The translations under genes and the position numbers were made by a program. From Symbiodinium kawagutii (taxonomy: Eukaryota; Sar; Dinophyceae; Suessiales; Symbiodiniaceae): 64,000 bases of DNA. Under the pieces are notes generated by a model. That model did no database searches and was not told the DNA's origin. It saw nothing but the letters and a program-made list of their open reading frames with translations. The DNA is taken from contig VSDK01013692.1 in NCBI GenBank assembly GCA_009767595.1, positions 20,413 to 84,412 on the forward strand. The letters are read 5' to 3'. This document shows, piece by piece, positions 23,303 to 34,400 of this stretch. Each line of letters begins with the position of its first letter. Within the stretch, counting starts at the first letter, position 1.

Positions 23303-23622
23303 CCGCCTTTGCACTCTAAACACTCAATGCTTCATCGTAGTTTCCCTAAGACAGGGATGAAGCACTACACACCATGGAGACAAGTGGCATACAAGGTGTC
23401 ATGCAAAGCTGCCTTGTGGTAGCTATAAGATGCTATAAGTGGCTTCTTCAATGGCCTATCATTCAACATCAACCATCATCAGCCTTTCTCAACGATTCTT
23501 TATTTCTGTTCACCATCAACATGAACCTGTGGAAACATCGTTGTACACAAGAACTTCGTGAACGACATGCGAACCGCTGGGGTTCCCGAACCGATGTATC
23601 CCACTGTCGGCTTCTCCGCCAT
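15256..23622 (-). CDS. GLYR1: beta-hydroxyacid dehydrogenase, GLYR1-type (glyoxylate/succinic semialdehyde reductase), NAD-binding domain; 3' end unresolved
   Basis: Family enzymes reduce glyoxylate or succinic semialdehyde with NADPH. Exons: 23592-23622, 21640-21667, 20675-20713, 19540-19588, 19180-19229, 18647-18708, 18118-18167, 17430-17500, 16582-16618, 15581-15627, 15256-15306. The joined product starts [20 protein letters not shown] (the G.G..G dinucleotide loop), then [97 protein letters not shown] and [16 protein letters not shown]. This is the full Rossmann part, about 155 residues, with near family spacing throughout. There is an in-frame TGA four codons before the ATG, so no PWWP domain precedes it. 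The C-terminal helical domain with the catalytic Lys was not found; charged coiled-coil exons follow instead. Splice joins are exact except between the exons at 18.1 and 17.4 kb. Confidence 0.9.
15581..15627 (-). CDS. GLYR1: dehydrogenase exon 10 ([15 protein letters not shown])
   Basis: Acceptor CTGAG|GT and GT donor (GAG|GTGCGT). NGQLVIL.AG is restored across the junction with exon 9. Confidence 0.9.
15851..16240. repeat. triplet repeats flanking an assembly gap (CAG side, AGT side)
   Basis: CAG units run into 183 N at 15882-16064; on the far side AGT units continue to about 16240. The repeat unit differs on the two sides. Any protein frame here is repeat translation. Confidence 0.95.
16582..16618 (-). 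CDS. GLYR1: dehydrogenase exon 9 ([13 protein letters not shown])
   Basis: Acceptor GCCAG|GCG and GC donor (AACG|GCGACT). [10 protein letters not shown] is the substrate-binding loop of the family. The same frame stays open on both sides for a further 40 codons, which is a trap for ORF-based calling. Confidence 0.92.
16660..17400. other. intron 8 of the dehydrogenase gene
   Basis: Degenerate GAATGATGGTTAGTGG sequence from 16660 to 17050, switching to AACCATCAACTGATGACACT-type sequence from 17100 to 17400. No exon. Confidence 0.7.
17430..17500 (-). CDS. GLYR1: dehydrogenase exon 8 ([14 protein letters not shown])
   Basis: Ends with a GC donor (GAG|GCGCTG), phase 0. The acceptor could be at 17468, 17477 or near 17500. 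A small exon-like island around 17690 ([10 protein letters not shown]) might sit between exons 7 and 8. Confidence 0.8.
18118..18167 (-). CDS. GLYR1: dehydrogenase exon 7 ([16 protein letters not shown])
   Basis: Acceptor [15 protein letters not shown] is the family motif. The 3' limit is uncertain because several GA donors occur in the GAC GAG GAC GAA stretch. Confidence 0.88.
18647..18708 (-). CDS. GLYR1: dehydrogenase exon 6 ([20 protein letters not shown])
   Basis: Acceptor TGCAG|G and a GA donor (GCAG|GACTGA). Using this GA gives [13 protein letters not shown] with exact family spacing. Confidence 0.9.
19007..19053. repeat. (CATC)n microsatellite
   Basis: About eleven CATC units followed by AATCATT. 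Confidence 0.95.
19180..19229 (-). CDS. GLYR1: dehydrogenase exon 5 ([17 protein letters not shown])
   Basis: Acceptor ACCAG|GTG and donor TC|GTCAGG, phase 2 into CTSDPSSA. Confidence 0.92.
19540..19588 (-). CDS. GLYR1: dehydrogenase exon 4 ([16 protein letters not shown])
   Basis: Acceptor GCCAG|G and GC donor (AAG|GCTGGG). The length matches the family exactly. Its first 16 nt and the preceding intron end are duplicated 85 bp upstream. Confidence 0.87.
19573..19734. repeat. 77-bp perfect direct repeat spanning an intron-exon junction
   Basis: Identical blocks at 19573-19649 and 19658-19734 with an 8-bp spacer (period 85). Each carries the AG|G acceptor and first 16 nt of dehydrogenase exon 4. 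Confidence 0.97.
20675..20713 (-). CDS. GLYR1: dehydrogenase exon 3 ([13 protein letters not shown])
   Basis: Acceptor CCAAG|G and donor TG|GTGGGG. AGY.VTVWNR follows the glycine loop in this family. Confidence 0.9.
21640..21667 (-). CDS. GLYR1: dehydrogenase exon 2 (MGIMGSAMA), 28 nt micro-exon
   Basis: Acceptor TTGAG|GC and GT donor (GC|GTAGCT). With exon 1 it completes [10 protein letters not shown], the signature of the 3-hydroxyisobutyrate dehydrogenase superfamily. Confidence 0.9.
22157..22230 (-). CDS. candidate exon ([20 protein letters not shown]) in dehydrogenase intron 1
   Basis: Acceptor TGGAG|GGC and GT donor (AAG|GTGTGG) bracket a protein-like frame ending [10 protein letters not shown]. 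The dehydrogenase exon 1 to 2 join is exact without it, so it would be alternative, a nested unit, or chance. Confidence 0.3.
22577..23305. repeat. long GTT / GAT / GGTGAT trinucleotide-hexanucleotide array
   Basis: A GTT-rich leader is followed by long GAT runs and, at about 23109-23220, a block of GGTGAT hexamers. It fills part of dehydrogenase intron 1. Apparent poly-His and poly-Asp frames are artefacts of this repeat. Confidence 0.97.
23592..23622 (-). CDS. GLYR1: dehydrogenase exon 1, start codon ([11 protein letters not shown])
   Basis: ATG at 23622-23620, preceded in frame by TGA with no AG between. GT donor (ATCG|GTTCGG); phase 1 restores Gly of the dinucleotide loop. Confidence 0.87.
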
Positions 23623-26419
23623 TGCCCCGGGTCAACCGCGCTGGTTTCCGGCACAGTGAAGCGCAAAGCTGCAGCAACGTTGGGGGTGCGTCAGCTTGTG
23701 GCAGGGTCCCCCAGGGAATCCTCTGGCAGAGCTCTGCATTTCTGGCATTTTGGGGCACCACGCATGGGACACGTGTACACTGCAGAGAATTTCGTGATTA
23801 AGACAAAGGTACCAGGTTTTGACAACCCGGTTTGCAGGCCACAATGGGTCCCATCCCTCTTGTGCTATCCACTGCATGAGCGTGATCAAAAGTTATAAGT
23901 GTTAGGTGTGATTACGTCCTGCGCACTTTCAGCTCGTGATTTTCATCAAAACAGGGATGATTTACATGCATCTCCTATTTGTCAAGAAGAAATCCCCAGA
24001 AACCTGAAAGAGAAAGGCTTGCGCATCCAGGTGCGCAGAAAAGTGCTGCCATGTAAATCATGCGAACCAGATGAAAAACACACCCATGGACACCAGAGTC
24101 CATGTGCAACCCCTATTCTGATCGACAAATGATGGATCTAGCCCTTGATAAACCATCCTCTTTTTTACCAGCTCAAGAGCTGTTGTGACCTACCATCAAA
24201 TATGGCAGGTTTGAACAGCCGGATCTTCCACTACATGGATCAGGTGGTAGCAGTGAAATAGAAACTGTTGGGTTTCAGGTGCTCCCCGCACCGATCCTTT
24301 TTTCCATGTAGGTCCTTGCGCAAGCGCTGAGGAATTCAAGAGCTGCAAGGGTGAAAATGGTGCCGGCGGCCGAACTACGGAGACTGCTGGACGCGAGTAG
24401 ACTCCATACTGCACGAGGCCATGTTTTTCCAAACACTAGCTGCAGTAGATCAGCTTTGAGGAAACCCTAAGGTTTACCACTGACTGTTGGTCTTCCTACA
24501 GGTTTCTGATCATCCCAAGTAAACCAGTGATTGAGCAGATCAACCAGGGTTTCGTAGTTTGTTGGTCAACCAGTAGCGGATAGCTCCACAGTAGGATACA
24601 GCAATTGAACCTAAAAACGGCTGTATCTGGTTGGATATTCGATCAAAGAAGGGGTGCCTTGATCTAAGTGGGACGTGTGGTTGCTCTCTAGCTACCAGAA
24701 AACACATGCTGATGATGAAATTGGGATGGAAAGCTTTGCTATGGTGCCATAGCAGTCATTGATTTCCCACTAGGTTTCATGTGCATGGTTAGCTTCTGTG
24801 AATCAATCAGGTGACCCTTCCAGGACCATTCCAGTGATAGGAATAATTAACAACGGTGGTGATTCTTGCTGATCTTTCTCTCCTCTTCTACAATGATTAA
24901 AAAACGTTGCCGTTGTAATATGACGATGAGCCATATGTTCATATGATGTAGGTGCGCCTTCGTAAGTGAGCCATCATTGTCAATGCCTTCACCGGCCCAG
25001 CTGTGAAACGACGAAGTTGGGTGAGACAACGGAACCAGGCCCTTTCTTAGCTGCGGCAAACTATGTGGATAACAAGGAGCAAAAACGGTTGAGAACTGTG
25101 GGTCTCTGATAACTATCGTTGATAACTACGGTTGATAACTAACTATGAGTGACTGATAATGCTTGATAATCGCTGAACAATGTTTGGGCCTTTGATAACA
25201 ACGATGAGCAGTGGCCAGTTGTTTAGGTGATGACCTGTGTTTGGTGAGAAACCGAACCATCGAACAGTCTACTGTGTCATATGACAAGTGGTAAGTGACT
25301 GGGGCTATGTACGGTGCTTCCTACATGGTTCTTGTCCACGAGCCTCCTTTTAGGACTTGCATGTCATCGTCAGCAAGTATTTGGGAACCATCCTGTACCC
25401 AAAAATGATCCTAATGCGAATCATGAACGGCTGCATGCAGTTGGCTCAACTTCTAACTATTGATGTTTCTATCATGTTCTATGAGCTTTCTTGCTATGTC
25501 CCTTGGTTTTCGGTTGCTTGCAGTGAGGTGAGCAGTTGAAAGATGGAGCTCCACATCTCGAACCGCTGGAACTTAAAGTCACCCGGTCCCATGGGCAAAC
25601 CATCTTTACATGGTGGATTCTCCATGCAACCAGCAGGTGAAGAATTGCACTTCTTTCCACCGTCTTTTTCTGTCCTAGCAATGGAAAATCACCAGTCATA
25701 GCTTTCCTAGGGTTCCCCCATGTTTCCGTTCCAGTAAGGTTTACCCATGTTTCCAGGGTTTCACCATGTTTTCTAGGGTTTCCCCATGTTTCTAGGGTTT
25801 CCCCACAGTAAAAAATGGTACAGGCCACAGCTCAAGTTGACCCGTTCCGTTCGGCAGCAACTGCTCGACACCGCTCCGTGTCACCAGATGCGACCTGGCA
25901 ACTGGGCATGGCACAAAAAACATCCTGACATGAGCGTCATTTCCAAGAAAACTCATGTCGGGATTCCAAATGATTTGCCAGAGAATCAGTGGTTTTGCTC
26001 AGAAGACCATGGAAAATCATTGAAAATTCCATTGTCCGATTTGGGGTTCCCAGCGTTGAAACAATGACAAGAACCATCTGCTGGGAGCAATCTTCGAACG
26101 CCACAAGCAAAAATGGTTTGGATTGCGACTGACATGGGTTTGTCATCCACATAAATGGTTATTGATAGGGAACCAACCAGCTACAAATCAGTCATGCACA
26201 TCCCCATATGCAATATATAGACTGTAATAGCGTCCAAGTCAATGATCGAGACTGCAAATGCTACAAGACCAATGACCAGAGAACCCCATCCGATCATTCT
26301 CAGCTTGCCAATGTTCGGTTCTGCCGCTCCCACTTTGTGATGGTGAGCTACAACCATCAGGGAAAATCGGACCAAGACCCTCGTCACTTGAAAAAGAAAC
26401 CCAACCTTTTCAAAGCCAT

Positions 26420-26534
26420 ACCCTCTGGTAAACTAACATGGCAATGGAAAATTCACCATGAATGGATGATTTTCCCAGGTTCTACCCACGAAAAAATGGT
26501 GGACTTTCCATTGCCATATTAGTTTACCAGGGGC
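26420..26534. mobile_element. foldback MITE, family C
   Basis: CTCTGGTAAACTAACATGGC at the left is the reverse complement of GCCATATTAGTTTACCAGGG at the right, with GGAAAAT/ATTTTCC inside. Confidence 0.9.
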
Positions 26535-28186
26535 TTCACACCCACGGAAAGGGATTCGGGTATGGGTCAAGATTATTAACCCCCAATATGGCCATTTATG
26601 ATGAAAATCTGTTATAAACCAATAGATTTGGGGGTACCCAATTTTGACTCACAACCATTTATGTCCAATTTGGGAACTCCTGAAACATGATCCTGAGTAG
26701 AAATGAACTGGGGCTTTCGGACGGTATCAAGGATAGACGCCATCCATAACGACTGACGACCGCCTGCAAAGTGGATGCAAATGTTCATACTCAATGAGTC
26801 ATGGATAAATGAAGCAACAAGGAACCAACAACCAACAACAAACATCCACAAACACCAACAGTTGATGATTTTCCACGTAAAATGACCATTTTTGGTGGGA
26901 TCATTGGTTACCCTGTGGCTTGGCACATACCCAGTCCATGATTTCCCCTGCTTTTTCCCGGGGGCCAAGCCACATCCTTCCCCGATTTCACCGCCTGTGC
27001 ACATTGCCGGCGGCAGGACCACCCTTCGGGGCACCGCCGACCTGAAGCAAATGCTTAGTGCACTGAACCAGTGAATGGTTCAGCATTTGCAACCTAAAAT
27101 ATGGGGTGTTCCCTGGTAATAGTGGTTAATAATAGGGGATAAATATGTATGTATAAATAAATATATATATATATACATAGATCTATATATATATATATGC
27201 TTTATAATACCTTACCAATATTGATTGTTTAAACATCTACTATATGGTGGTTTCTTTGCATTGGGAATCCCAAGAAAGTAATAGAAATTACCATAAGTGG
27301 TTAATATTGGATGATTTGGGGGCTCCTAACCATTCAATAATTAACCATCGTCGATGTAGGTGACCCATGGTGAACTGATAGCAAACGACTACATAAAGAA
27401 CTTCAAAGTTCCTAAACATGAAGACTATTTCACTGTATTGATAAGGATTAACCAACTGGTTTGCAGGTTCATAGTGAATGGTTGGCACATTAACTGTACT
27501 TAATGGTTGACAACGACGACTACTTGACCATTTCAGCACCTGTGTGGCTAGTGAATCATTTGAATTAATTATTGACAATGATAGTGAATAATGTGCAACT
27601 ATAAAGCTCAATTAGTCATTGATTAAACAGACTGGTTCATAAGAATCGTCAGTAGCTATAATCAGCAGTAATGTTTGAGAATGCTAGTGATTAACGGAAC
27701 ACGGCGATAATGGTTTTGAATTATTTCTCATGGATTTACCATGGTTTAGAATACTCATGAACAATGCGTTATGGTATCGGTCAAGACTAACCACTATTCA
27801 GCATTGACAGTCAGCATTTCCACCTTCATGAAACATCAGTAACCGTTGTTTTTTTCATTTCTATTGATTTCTGCAGTCACTGTCAATTCAAGTATGTTTC
27901 TATCCCGGTTTTCAAACAGATTTCTGTTCATTTGCCTTCATTTCAGCCATTCCACGCCATTCCCCACCTTTCCCTGCTTTTCATTTGATGTAGTCCCTTT
28001 TGATGGTTCAGAATGGTTATGATCATTCACTCGGGAGTGGTGAAGAGTCGCTGACAGCATTTCCATTCATTCGATGGTTGATCAAGAGCCACATGAACCA
28101 ACGAATTGCAATCAAATCCGTAGAAAACGCAGACCCAAGCGAACACATCACCCAAGTAGCATAGTCTCCTATCAACAAATAGGATT

Positions 28187-28300
28187 ACCCTCCAGTGATC
28201 TAAAATTGCAATGGAAAATCACCATTTTTCTATTCCGAAACCCTGTGAAATCAGCTATAACTGCTGGATTTTCCATTGCCATGTTAGTTTACCAGAGGGT
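28187..28300. mobile_element. foldback MITE, family C
   Basis: ATTGCAATGGAAAATCACC at the left and TTTTCCATTGCCATGTTAG with TTTACCAGAGGGT at the right. Confidence 0.87.
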
Positions 28301-28339
28301 AAACAGCGGCCATCACCACCACTTTCAGCTACCCTGTGT

Positions 28340-28431
28340 CACGACCAGCGAGGCAATCTGCTTTGGTGCCAACTCTAAGGCTCGAACGTAGCTTGGACGC
28401 CATGCCCTTAATGCCCACCACCGCGGTTCCT
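28340..28431 (-). CDS. unassigned exon island (GTAVVGIKGMASKL)
   Basis: Acceptor TGCAG|GA. Open frame GTAVVGIKGMASKLRSS with a GT possible after AAGCTAC. On the same strand as its neighbours. No family recognised. Confidence 0.4.
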
Positions 28432-28730
28432 GCATGCCAAGTGGTTGACATCCTGTAGGTTCCAATGTAACCACCGTTGGTCAACATTGGTTGATTATTC
28501 CTGTGGGTTTATTCAGCCTGCACCTTGGGTGAACCTCACATGAAGACAACGGTATTTGTTGGGATGTTTACGTACTAATCCGTAGTTGCTTGGTATTCTA
28601 TGTAGATGTGGCGAGAGAAAGAGAGAGAGAAAGATGATGTGGTCATCCTGGAGTATCCTGGAGTATCACAAATTGAACCCGCCCCCATGGGTAAGCAAAT
28701 ACTAAATATAGGCATATTCAGCATCTAGCC

Positions 28731-28828
28731 AGTTCTGAAAATAGGGACCCCAAAACTGGATAGCTTATTGCTATAAATGACTAATCAACGGATGATTTGG
28801 GGGTGCCCCTATTTTGAAAAACCACCAT
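28731..28828. mobile_element. foldback MITE, family A
   Basis: AGTTCTGAAAATAGGGACC at the left and CCCCTATTTTGAAAAACCACC at the right. Confidence 0.8.
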
Positions 28829-28924
28829 CGACTCCGGGATTGCTATCTAAAAGATCCTCGAGCAATCCAACAGCGCCCGAAAATCACCATCTGCAACACT
28901 TCAATCGCAGAAATGCCGCCAGGA

Positions 28925-29013
28925 TTGTCCCCCCAGTGGAACCATTCCCCCTGTACCATGGCTGCCATGTCACCGCCGCTGGAGTTGCCAACAGCCCCAC
29001 TGAAGGCCTTGAC
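28925..29013 (-). CDS. unassigned exon island (AFSGAVGNSSGGDMAAMVQ)
   Basis: Acceptor TCAAG|GCC. Gly/Ser-rich open frame continuing to GEWFHWGDNPGG. It could be the tail of the docking-complex gene or a further gene. No family recognised. Confidence 0.4.
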
Positions 29014-30165
29014 CATGCTGCTGTTAGATGAGGCAGCAAATATGCAGATGCTTTACCGGATGTTTTACATATTTTTTACGTAACTTTTTACATATATACA
29101 TACAAATGGACATGTTAATACCTACATGTCCATACATATATACGTACATTTACATACATATCTACATACCATTGTTCAGCATCATTGATTCATCATTCTG
29201 AACCACGATGAATGGTACATGAAAACTCTCCACTATAGACTCTGGACCAAACCTGGGCATCACCAGCCTCTTGGGAGAACAATGATTTCATTTGGGGAGA
29301 TGAACATGAGTATCAAACGCGGTAAGGAACGCACCAAATATATCCAAATATCAAGTACTGGGAACAGAACGAGAAACTGATCGGGACGCCGGAGACCGCG
29401 GATTTTCACGTGTCATGTGCGTGTGTGCGTCATGCTCGTCTCCCATAGAGGCAGTGGTTTGAGATGCTTTTTCAGCATCATTACTTCCCCCATTCCTTTT
29501 GGATCATTTCACTTCCCTTCACCCGTCCTGGGTTTCTTTTGCTTCTTGTTGTAATTTTTGTTCGCCTTTGTCTTCAGCTCTTCTCTGGTGAAAGGCCTGG
29601 CCATGGCTTCGGCGCTTCGGCTGCGGCTTGATGTGTGCAAGCGACTGATCATAGCTTCGTTAGCCTACGGGATGTATCCAACTAAGCTAGGGAGATGTAA
29701 GGCTTAACCATGCCCTCCAGAAAGTCAACCTACTGGACCGCATTGAACCTGCGGACAACAAAGCAGAGCGGCGCCATTACGAAGCTCTCTGCCATCATTG
29801 GGTTTCCTTGCAAAAAAACAAAACACATGCGGGAGGAAGAACTGATTGTCGTCCGGTGATAATGATATAGTATATGTACATTCATATCATTCCCCACATT
29901 ACCCGATACGGGATATATGTTCCAGCCCTGCTGGCCCCCCTCCCCCCCCCTCCCCATCCTCACCCCCCCTCCCCTGTGGTGTGGTGGTGGGGTGGTTTGG
30001 GGAGTGGGGTGGTACAATCCAAGTAGTGCGCACAAGTAATATGTAGGTTGCATGTTGGTAGTATGTAACTAGTATGCAAATAACATATAGATGCTATATG
30101 GGTACTATGTAGGTGGCATATAAGTAATATATGATATGGGAAGTCTATGGGTAGCATACAGGTCG

Positions 30166-30623
30166 NNNNNNNNNNNNNNNNNNNNNNNNNNNNNNNNNNN
30201 NNNNNNNNNNNNNNNNNNNNNNNNNNNNNNNNNNNNNNNNNNNNNNNNNNNNNNNNNNNNNNNNNNNNNNNNNNNNNNNNNNNNNNNNNNNNNNNNNNNN
30301 NNNNNNNNNNNNNNNNNNNNNNNNNNNNNNNNNNNNNNNNNNNNNNNNNNNNNNNNNNNNNNNNNNNNNNNNNNNNNNNNNNNNNNNNNNNNNNNNNNNN
30401 NNNNNNNNNNNNNNNNNNNNNNNNNNNNNNNNNNNNNNNNNNNNNNNNNNNNNNNNNNNNNNNNNNNNNNNNNNNNNNNNNNNNNNNNNNNNNNNNNNNN
30501 NNNNNNNNNNNNNNNNNNNNNNNNNNNNNNNNNNNNNNNNNNNNNNNNNNNNNNNNNNNNNNNNNNNNNNNNNNNNNNNNNNNNNNNNNNNNNNNNNNNN
30601 NNNNNNNNNNNNNNNNNNNNNNN
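30166..30623. other. assembly gap, 458 N
   Basis: A run of N. The left flank is TATG-rich low-complexity DNA with unit-like TAGGTGGCATA steps. The gap may hide an exon of the docking-complex gene. Confidence 1.
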
Positions 30624-31414
30624 GGGGGGCCGTCGGGGCCTGGGGCTGGAACATATATAACCACTGGGCAGGGATGCGTATGTATATACATGTATATGCA
30701 AAAGTAGAGGCATATGGGGTTATCTATGGTTATCTGCAACCTTCGGACAATCCAATACAAATGGTTGTCCTCCGAACTACCTAATATGTCGGTTGGATGC
30801 TCATGTTGTAAGCTGTCCGCCCACCAGCCGAGAGTCAACAATAAAGAAGATGATTAGATATATTTGGGTTATAACCCCGCATTCTGGGAGCATATTATCA
30901 CATGCTACTACTTCGCAAGCATCTAGCCATAGCTAGAACATCACCAACCCAGGCCTGATCATATGCTACTACATGAATCAGTTAATGGTAAACCCACCAG
31001 CGAACCCAACTTCACGGTTACCCCAGTGAACTAGTAGCTTATCCTCTTGGCTACTTCCCAAAACCATCCTGAAATGATTTTCAGCATTGGGAGAGCACCC
31101 ATGAACAAACGCCTCATGGATCCTTGAATTCTCCGGAAGCATTCGCGTATTTCCATAACCTGGCATAAGGTCACTTCATTTGGGGAGAGTTTCCCCAACC
31201 ATCATCTTTGGAGGCGCCTTATCATGAGGTCATAATGTAAGAGGTCTCGAACAGAACCATCATCAACCACAACTAATCATCATTAAACAGAATTAACCAT
31301 CATTAACCACAATTAGCCATAATTAAGCCATTACTAACCCTTGTCAACCATCATTAACCATCACTCACCAGCTGCGCGTCACAACTGCTGCAACTGACGG
31401 GATGACGACTGCAC

Positions 31415-31458
31415 CTCTGATCGTCCTCATCGTCATCGTCTTCATCATCTGAGTAGTC
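31415..31458 (-). CDS. ODA1: docking-complex exon t, acidic tail (DYSDDEDDDDEDDQ)
   Basis: Acceptor TCCAG|GAC and donor AG|GTGCAG, phase 2. The acidic S-D-D-E tail is characteristic of the C-terminus. The following Arg-Pro-Leu-type exon was not located; it may lie near 30.1-30.6 kb, where there is an assembly gap. Confidence 0.78.
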
Positions 31459-34400
31459 CTGGAAGCACGGCGCAGTGCTCAGGCGCTTTGATTAGGATGA
31501 TTAGGATGATTAGGATTCTTTGGATTCTTTGGATGATTGGGGTTGGGATTGGGGTTGGGATTGGGATGATGAAGATGATTACCATGATTAGGATTCCTCA
31601 GTCCACAGACATGCTTGAGCAAATGCGTGCAGCTGTATCCTACAAATAGAAAAAGATATGAGTGCCTGCCCCATTAAAGCGTTTGAATCGTCTTATCCTA
31701 CTCATAGCATCTGACAGCTATATCAAGTATCTGATTGATTGTCCATAGTCGTTGATTTATAGTGGTCAGGAACAGGCAAGCCGAGGTCTTCAATTGGATC
31801 ATGGGGGTATGTCGGTATGCTGGATCAGTCTCGATCATAGGGAGTATAGCCCCATCAACCAAGGGAGTTTATGTCAATAACTACCGATGACTTTCGGGTG
31901 GTATTCAGAGCATTGAATCAACTTCCCTCATTGGAGGGCTATCACATTGCAGCACGTTCATCTTTAAACCTGGAATGACCATTGTGAACGAACAGTTGAC
32001 ATCAGGAACCCCACTAACAAACCATCGATTCCCCATCATTGACCTTCATCAATCAGTATTTATACACCACGTACAACAATCATGATCCACTGCAAATATC
32101 ACTATCAACCATCAATACCCATCAAACGACCGTCAATCATCTACTATGACATTCTTCGACTAATTAAGCATTGATATCCATGGCAGACTAGTCATTGGTT
32201 AATAACTATCAAACATGTATCAAACATGGGTGAACTATCACCAAACAATGAGACACCTTTGCAAACCATAATAGAAAATTAGACCCATCAGCATCTAACG
32301 ATCAATTGCTGTTAACCCGGACAAATAAACCATTGGTTTATGAATTGGGGGGTAAAATTTTAAAAGGAAAACAGTTGGCTTAACTAGGGGATACCCCCTC
32401 TTGGTGAACGTTTGGGGGAAAATCCACTTTTTTTTAAAAAAACTAACGATGGCAATCAAAAATCCACCAATTCTTTGAATCTTTCCCAGGGTTTCTTTAC
32501 AAACCATGAGGATTGATTGGTAACTTAATTAGTTAATCCAACTAACCAACTAACTAAACAACTAACCAACTAACTAAACAACTAACTAACCCTCTTGGTG
32601 AACTTTTGGGGCGCTCGCTTCATCCAGGCTTGGCATCAACCATGAGCGCCTCTACGGTGCTTGGCAGCTTGATCTGCAAGCTCGTAGACGTCTGCCCTGT
32701 GCGAGCAGGCCTGCGGCACAACGGCACGGCACAACGGCCGTGGTGAACCAAGGACCAAGGGCTCAAGCACGGGTCATTTGGAATGGCTTTCTCCGTGGTT
32801 AGTGACTGGTATGTAACAATGGGGATAAGAAGCAACTGCACTGGTGAATTATGATGAAAATTGACGGTGCCCAGTGATTAATATGGGTTAAGAATGGTGG
32901 AATATGGGGGTTTCTCAAAATAGGGGACCCCCAAAAATGGTTGCTTTACTGCTATGAATGATGAATTGATATTGGCATGATTTGGGGGTACCCCTGTTTT
33001 TAAGAAACCACCATATCAGGAATAAACAGCAACAATAACCGGCGTCAAAGACAAGCAGCTAGCCATGACGACGGTTGATGGTGAATCATGGTGAATCGAT
33101 CGATCAAAGGGGTCAAGAAAATGTTGCAGTCAATCTGTGGTCAATGGTTTAAAATAGTTACTTTGCGAACTATTGGTTTTTTGGGGTTGTGATCATATAT
33201 ATAATTGATGTCAATTAATGGCGTTTCAAAGTCGTTCAGATGGGTATGGTCAAGTGCAGGTTGAATTGCAGGTTGAATAGCTGGGGCTCCGGTGGGATCA
33301 TGTCGTGTCGACAGTCTCCAAGTCGTCTCCAGGAAACGACTCGGCCCTGACAGCCCAGTCCTTGTATTCTCGTAGTCATCATCGTCCTGGGGCAATGGAT
33401 GGCAATGGCCTGTGTTCCACTTGACGGAGATTATCTGCGTTCAGTCACAAGAGCCAAGAGAGCTGAGATGTAAGATGCATTGATCGGTGATGGGGGCGAT
33501 GACCAGCTGAGGTTCAAAGGTCTCATTCATAAACAACTGGTCATTTTTTTGCTTGATCTGCATTTCGGTGGCGTGAAATTCTGAAATTCCACTGGCAGAA
33601 TTTCCTCACCAGATAATCTGAAAAGGAAGGAACGTTTATGGTCGATCTATCACCTGTGCAAGAGCTCATGTGTTTATATAATTTGTTGTGAAATTCTCGT
33701 CCGACAAGTCGCTGAACTTTGGGCAGTCGAACAACCTTAGACATGAGTGACTGGGTCAAATTTACGACCCGTCTTTAACCAACAATCACGTATTGTGATC
33801 TAAGAATGCCAAGCGGACCTGGAGGGAGGCAAACCCTCAACCTCATGTGCTTCAAGCCAGAAGGCCTTCAAAGACAACACCGCATCCAGTGGGCAACAGG
33901 TCCAGATGCCCTGTAACAGGTGAAAACAAAAATCTTTGTTTAGCTGGAGATTGTACTGCAGAAAATCACATGTATTCCCTTCTTGCATGAGCCAGCGCTT
34001 TACGCTTCCTGTCAGTGTTCTTTCTCTTCTCTGGCTATGGGTCAAAACCCCGTACCCCTGGTTCCCCTATCATTAGCCATTGTTTTCCCTATGAAATTGT
34101 TGGTCATTATCCCCCACTAGTGGTTGGTTAATATTGACCCATAGCCCTCTCTCTCTCTGTCTGTCTCTCTCTCTTTCTTGCGACTTCACCCACACCACAG
34201 TCCCATGACCAGCAGGAGCGCTTGCGCTCGAGAAAAAAAAAGGAGCCATCCTCAAAGAGTAAGGGATCTACAACGACATCTTTGATCGCCATGATAAGCA
34301 TATGGACTACTAAAACCTCTTGCAAATGGATTCCACTGATTGGTTACTGACTATTCCCAAAGCCATGACTTTCCATCACCTGCCATGGTATCGCATTCAG

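Larger units (their letters stand above)
23900..28330. other. mostly non-coding stretch between the dehydrogenase start and the docking-complex gene
   Basis: Holds a weak + strand frame (AAELRRLLDASRL at about 24358), a Gly/Pro-rich island at 26950-27075 open on both strands, and family C elements. I see no confident gene. It should contain the dehydrogenase promoter, for which no motif is recognisable. Confidence 0.5.

Noticed and set aside
22577-23323. Poly-His, poly-Asp and poly-Met ORFs
   Set aside because: Translations of the GAT/GGTGAT microsatellite in different frames.
23374-23898. 174-codon + strand ORF
   Set aside because: It overlaps dehydrogenase exon 1 on the opposite strand; no recognisable domain and no second exon.
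31370-31458. Possible ZZ-type zinc finger start (H..V.C..C) after the acidic tail
   Set aside because: A GT donor at 31414 ends the exon before the Cys/His residues. No downstream ZZ exon was found.
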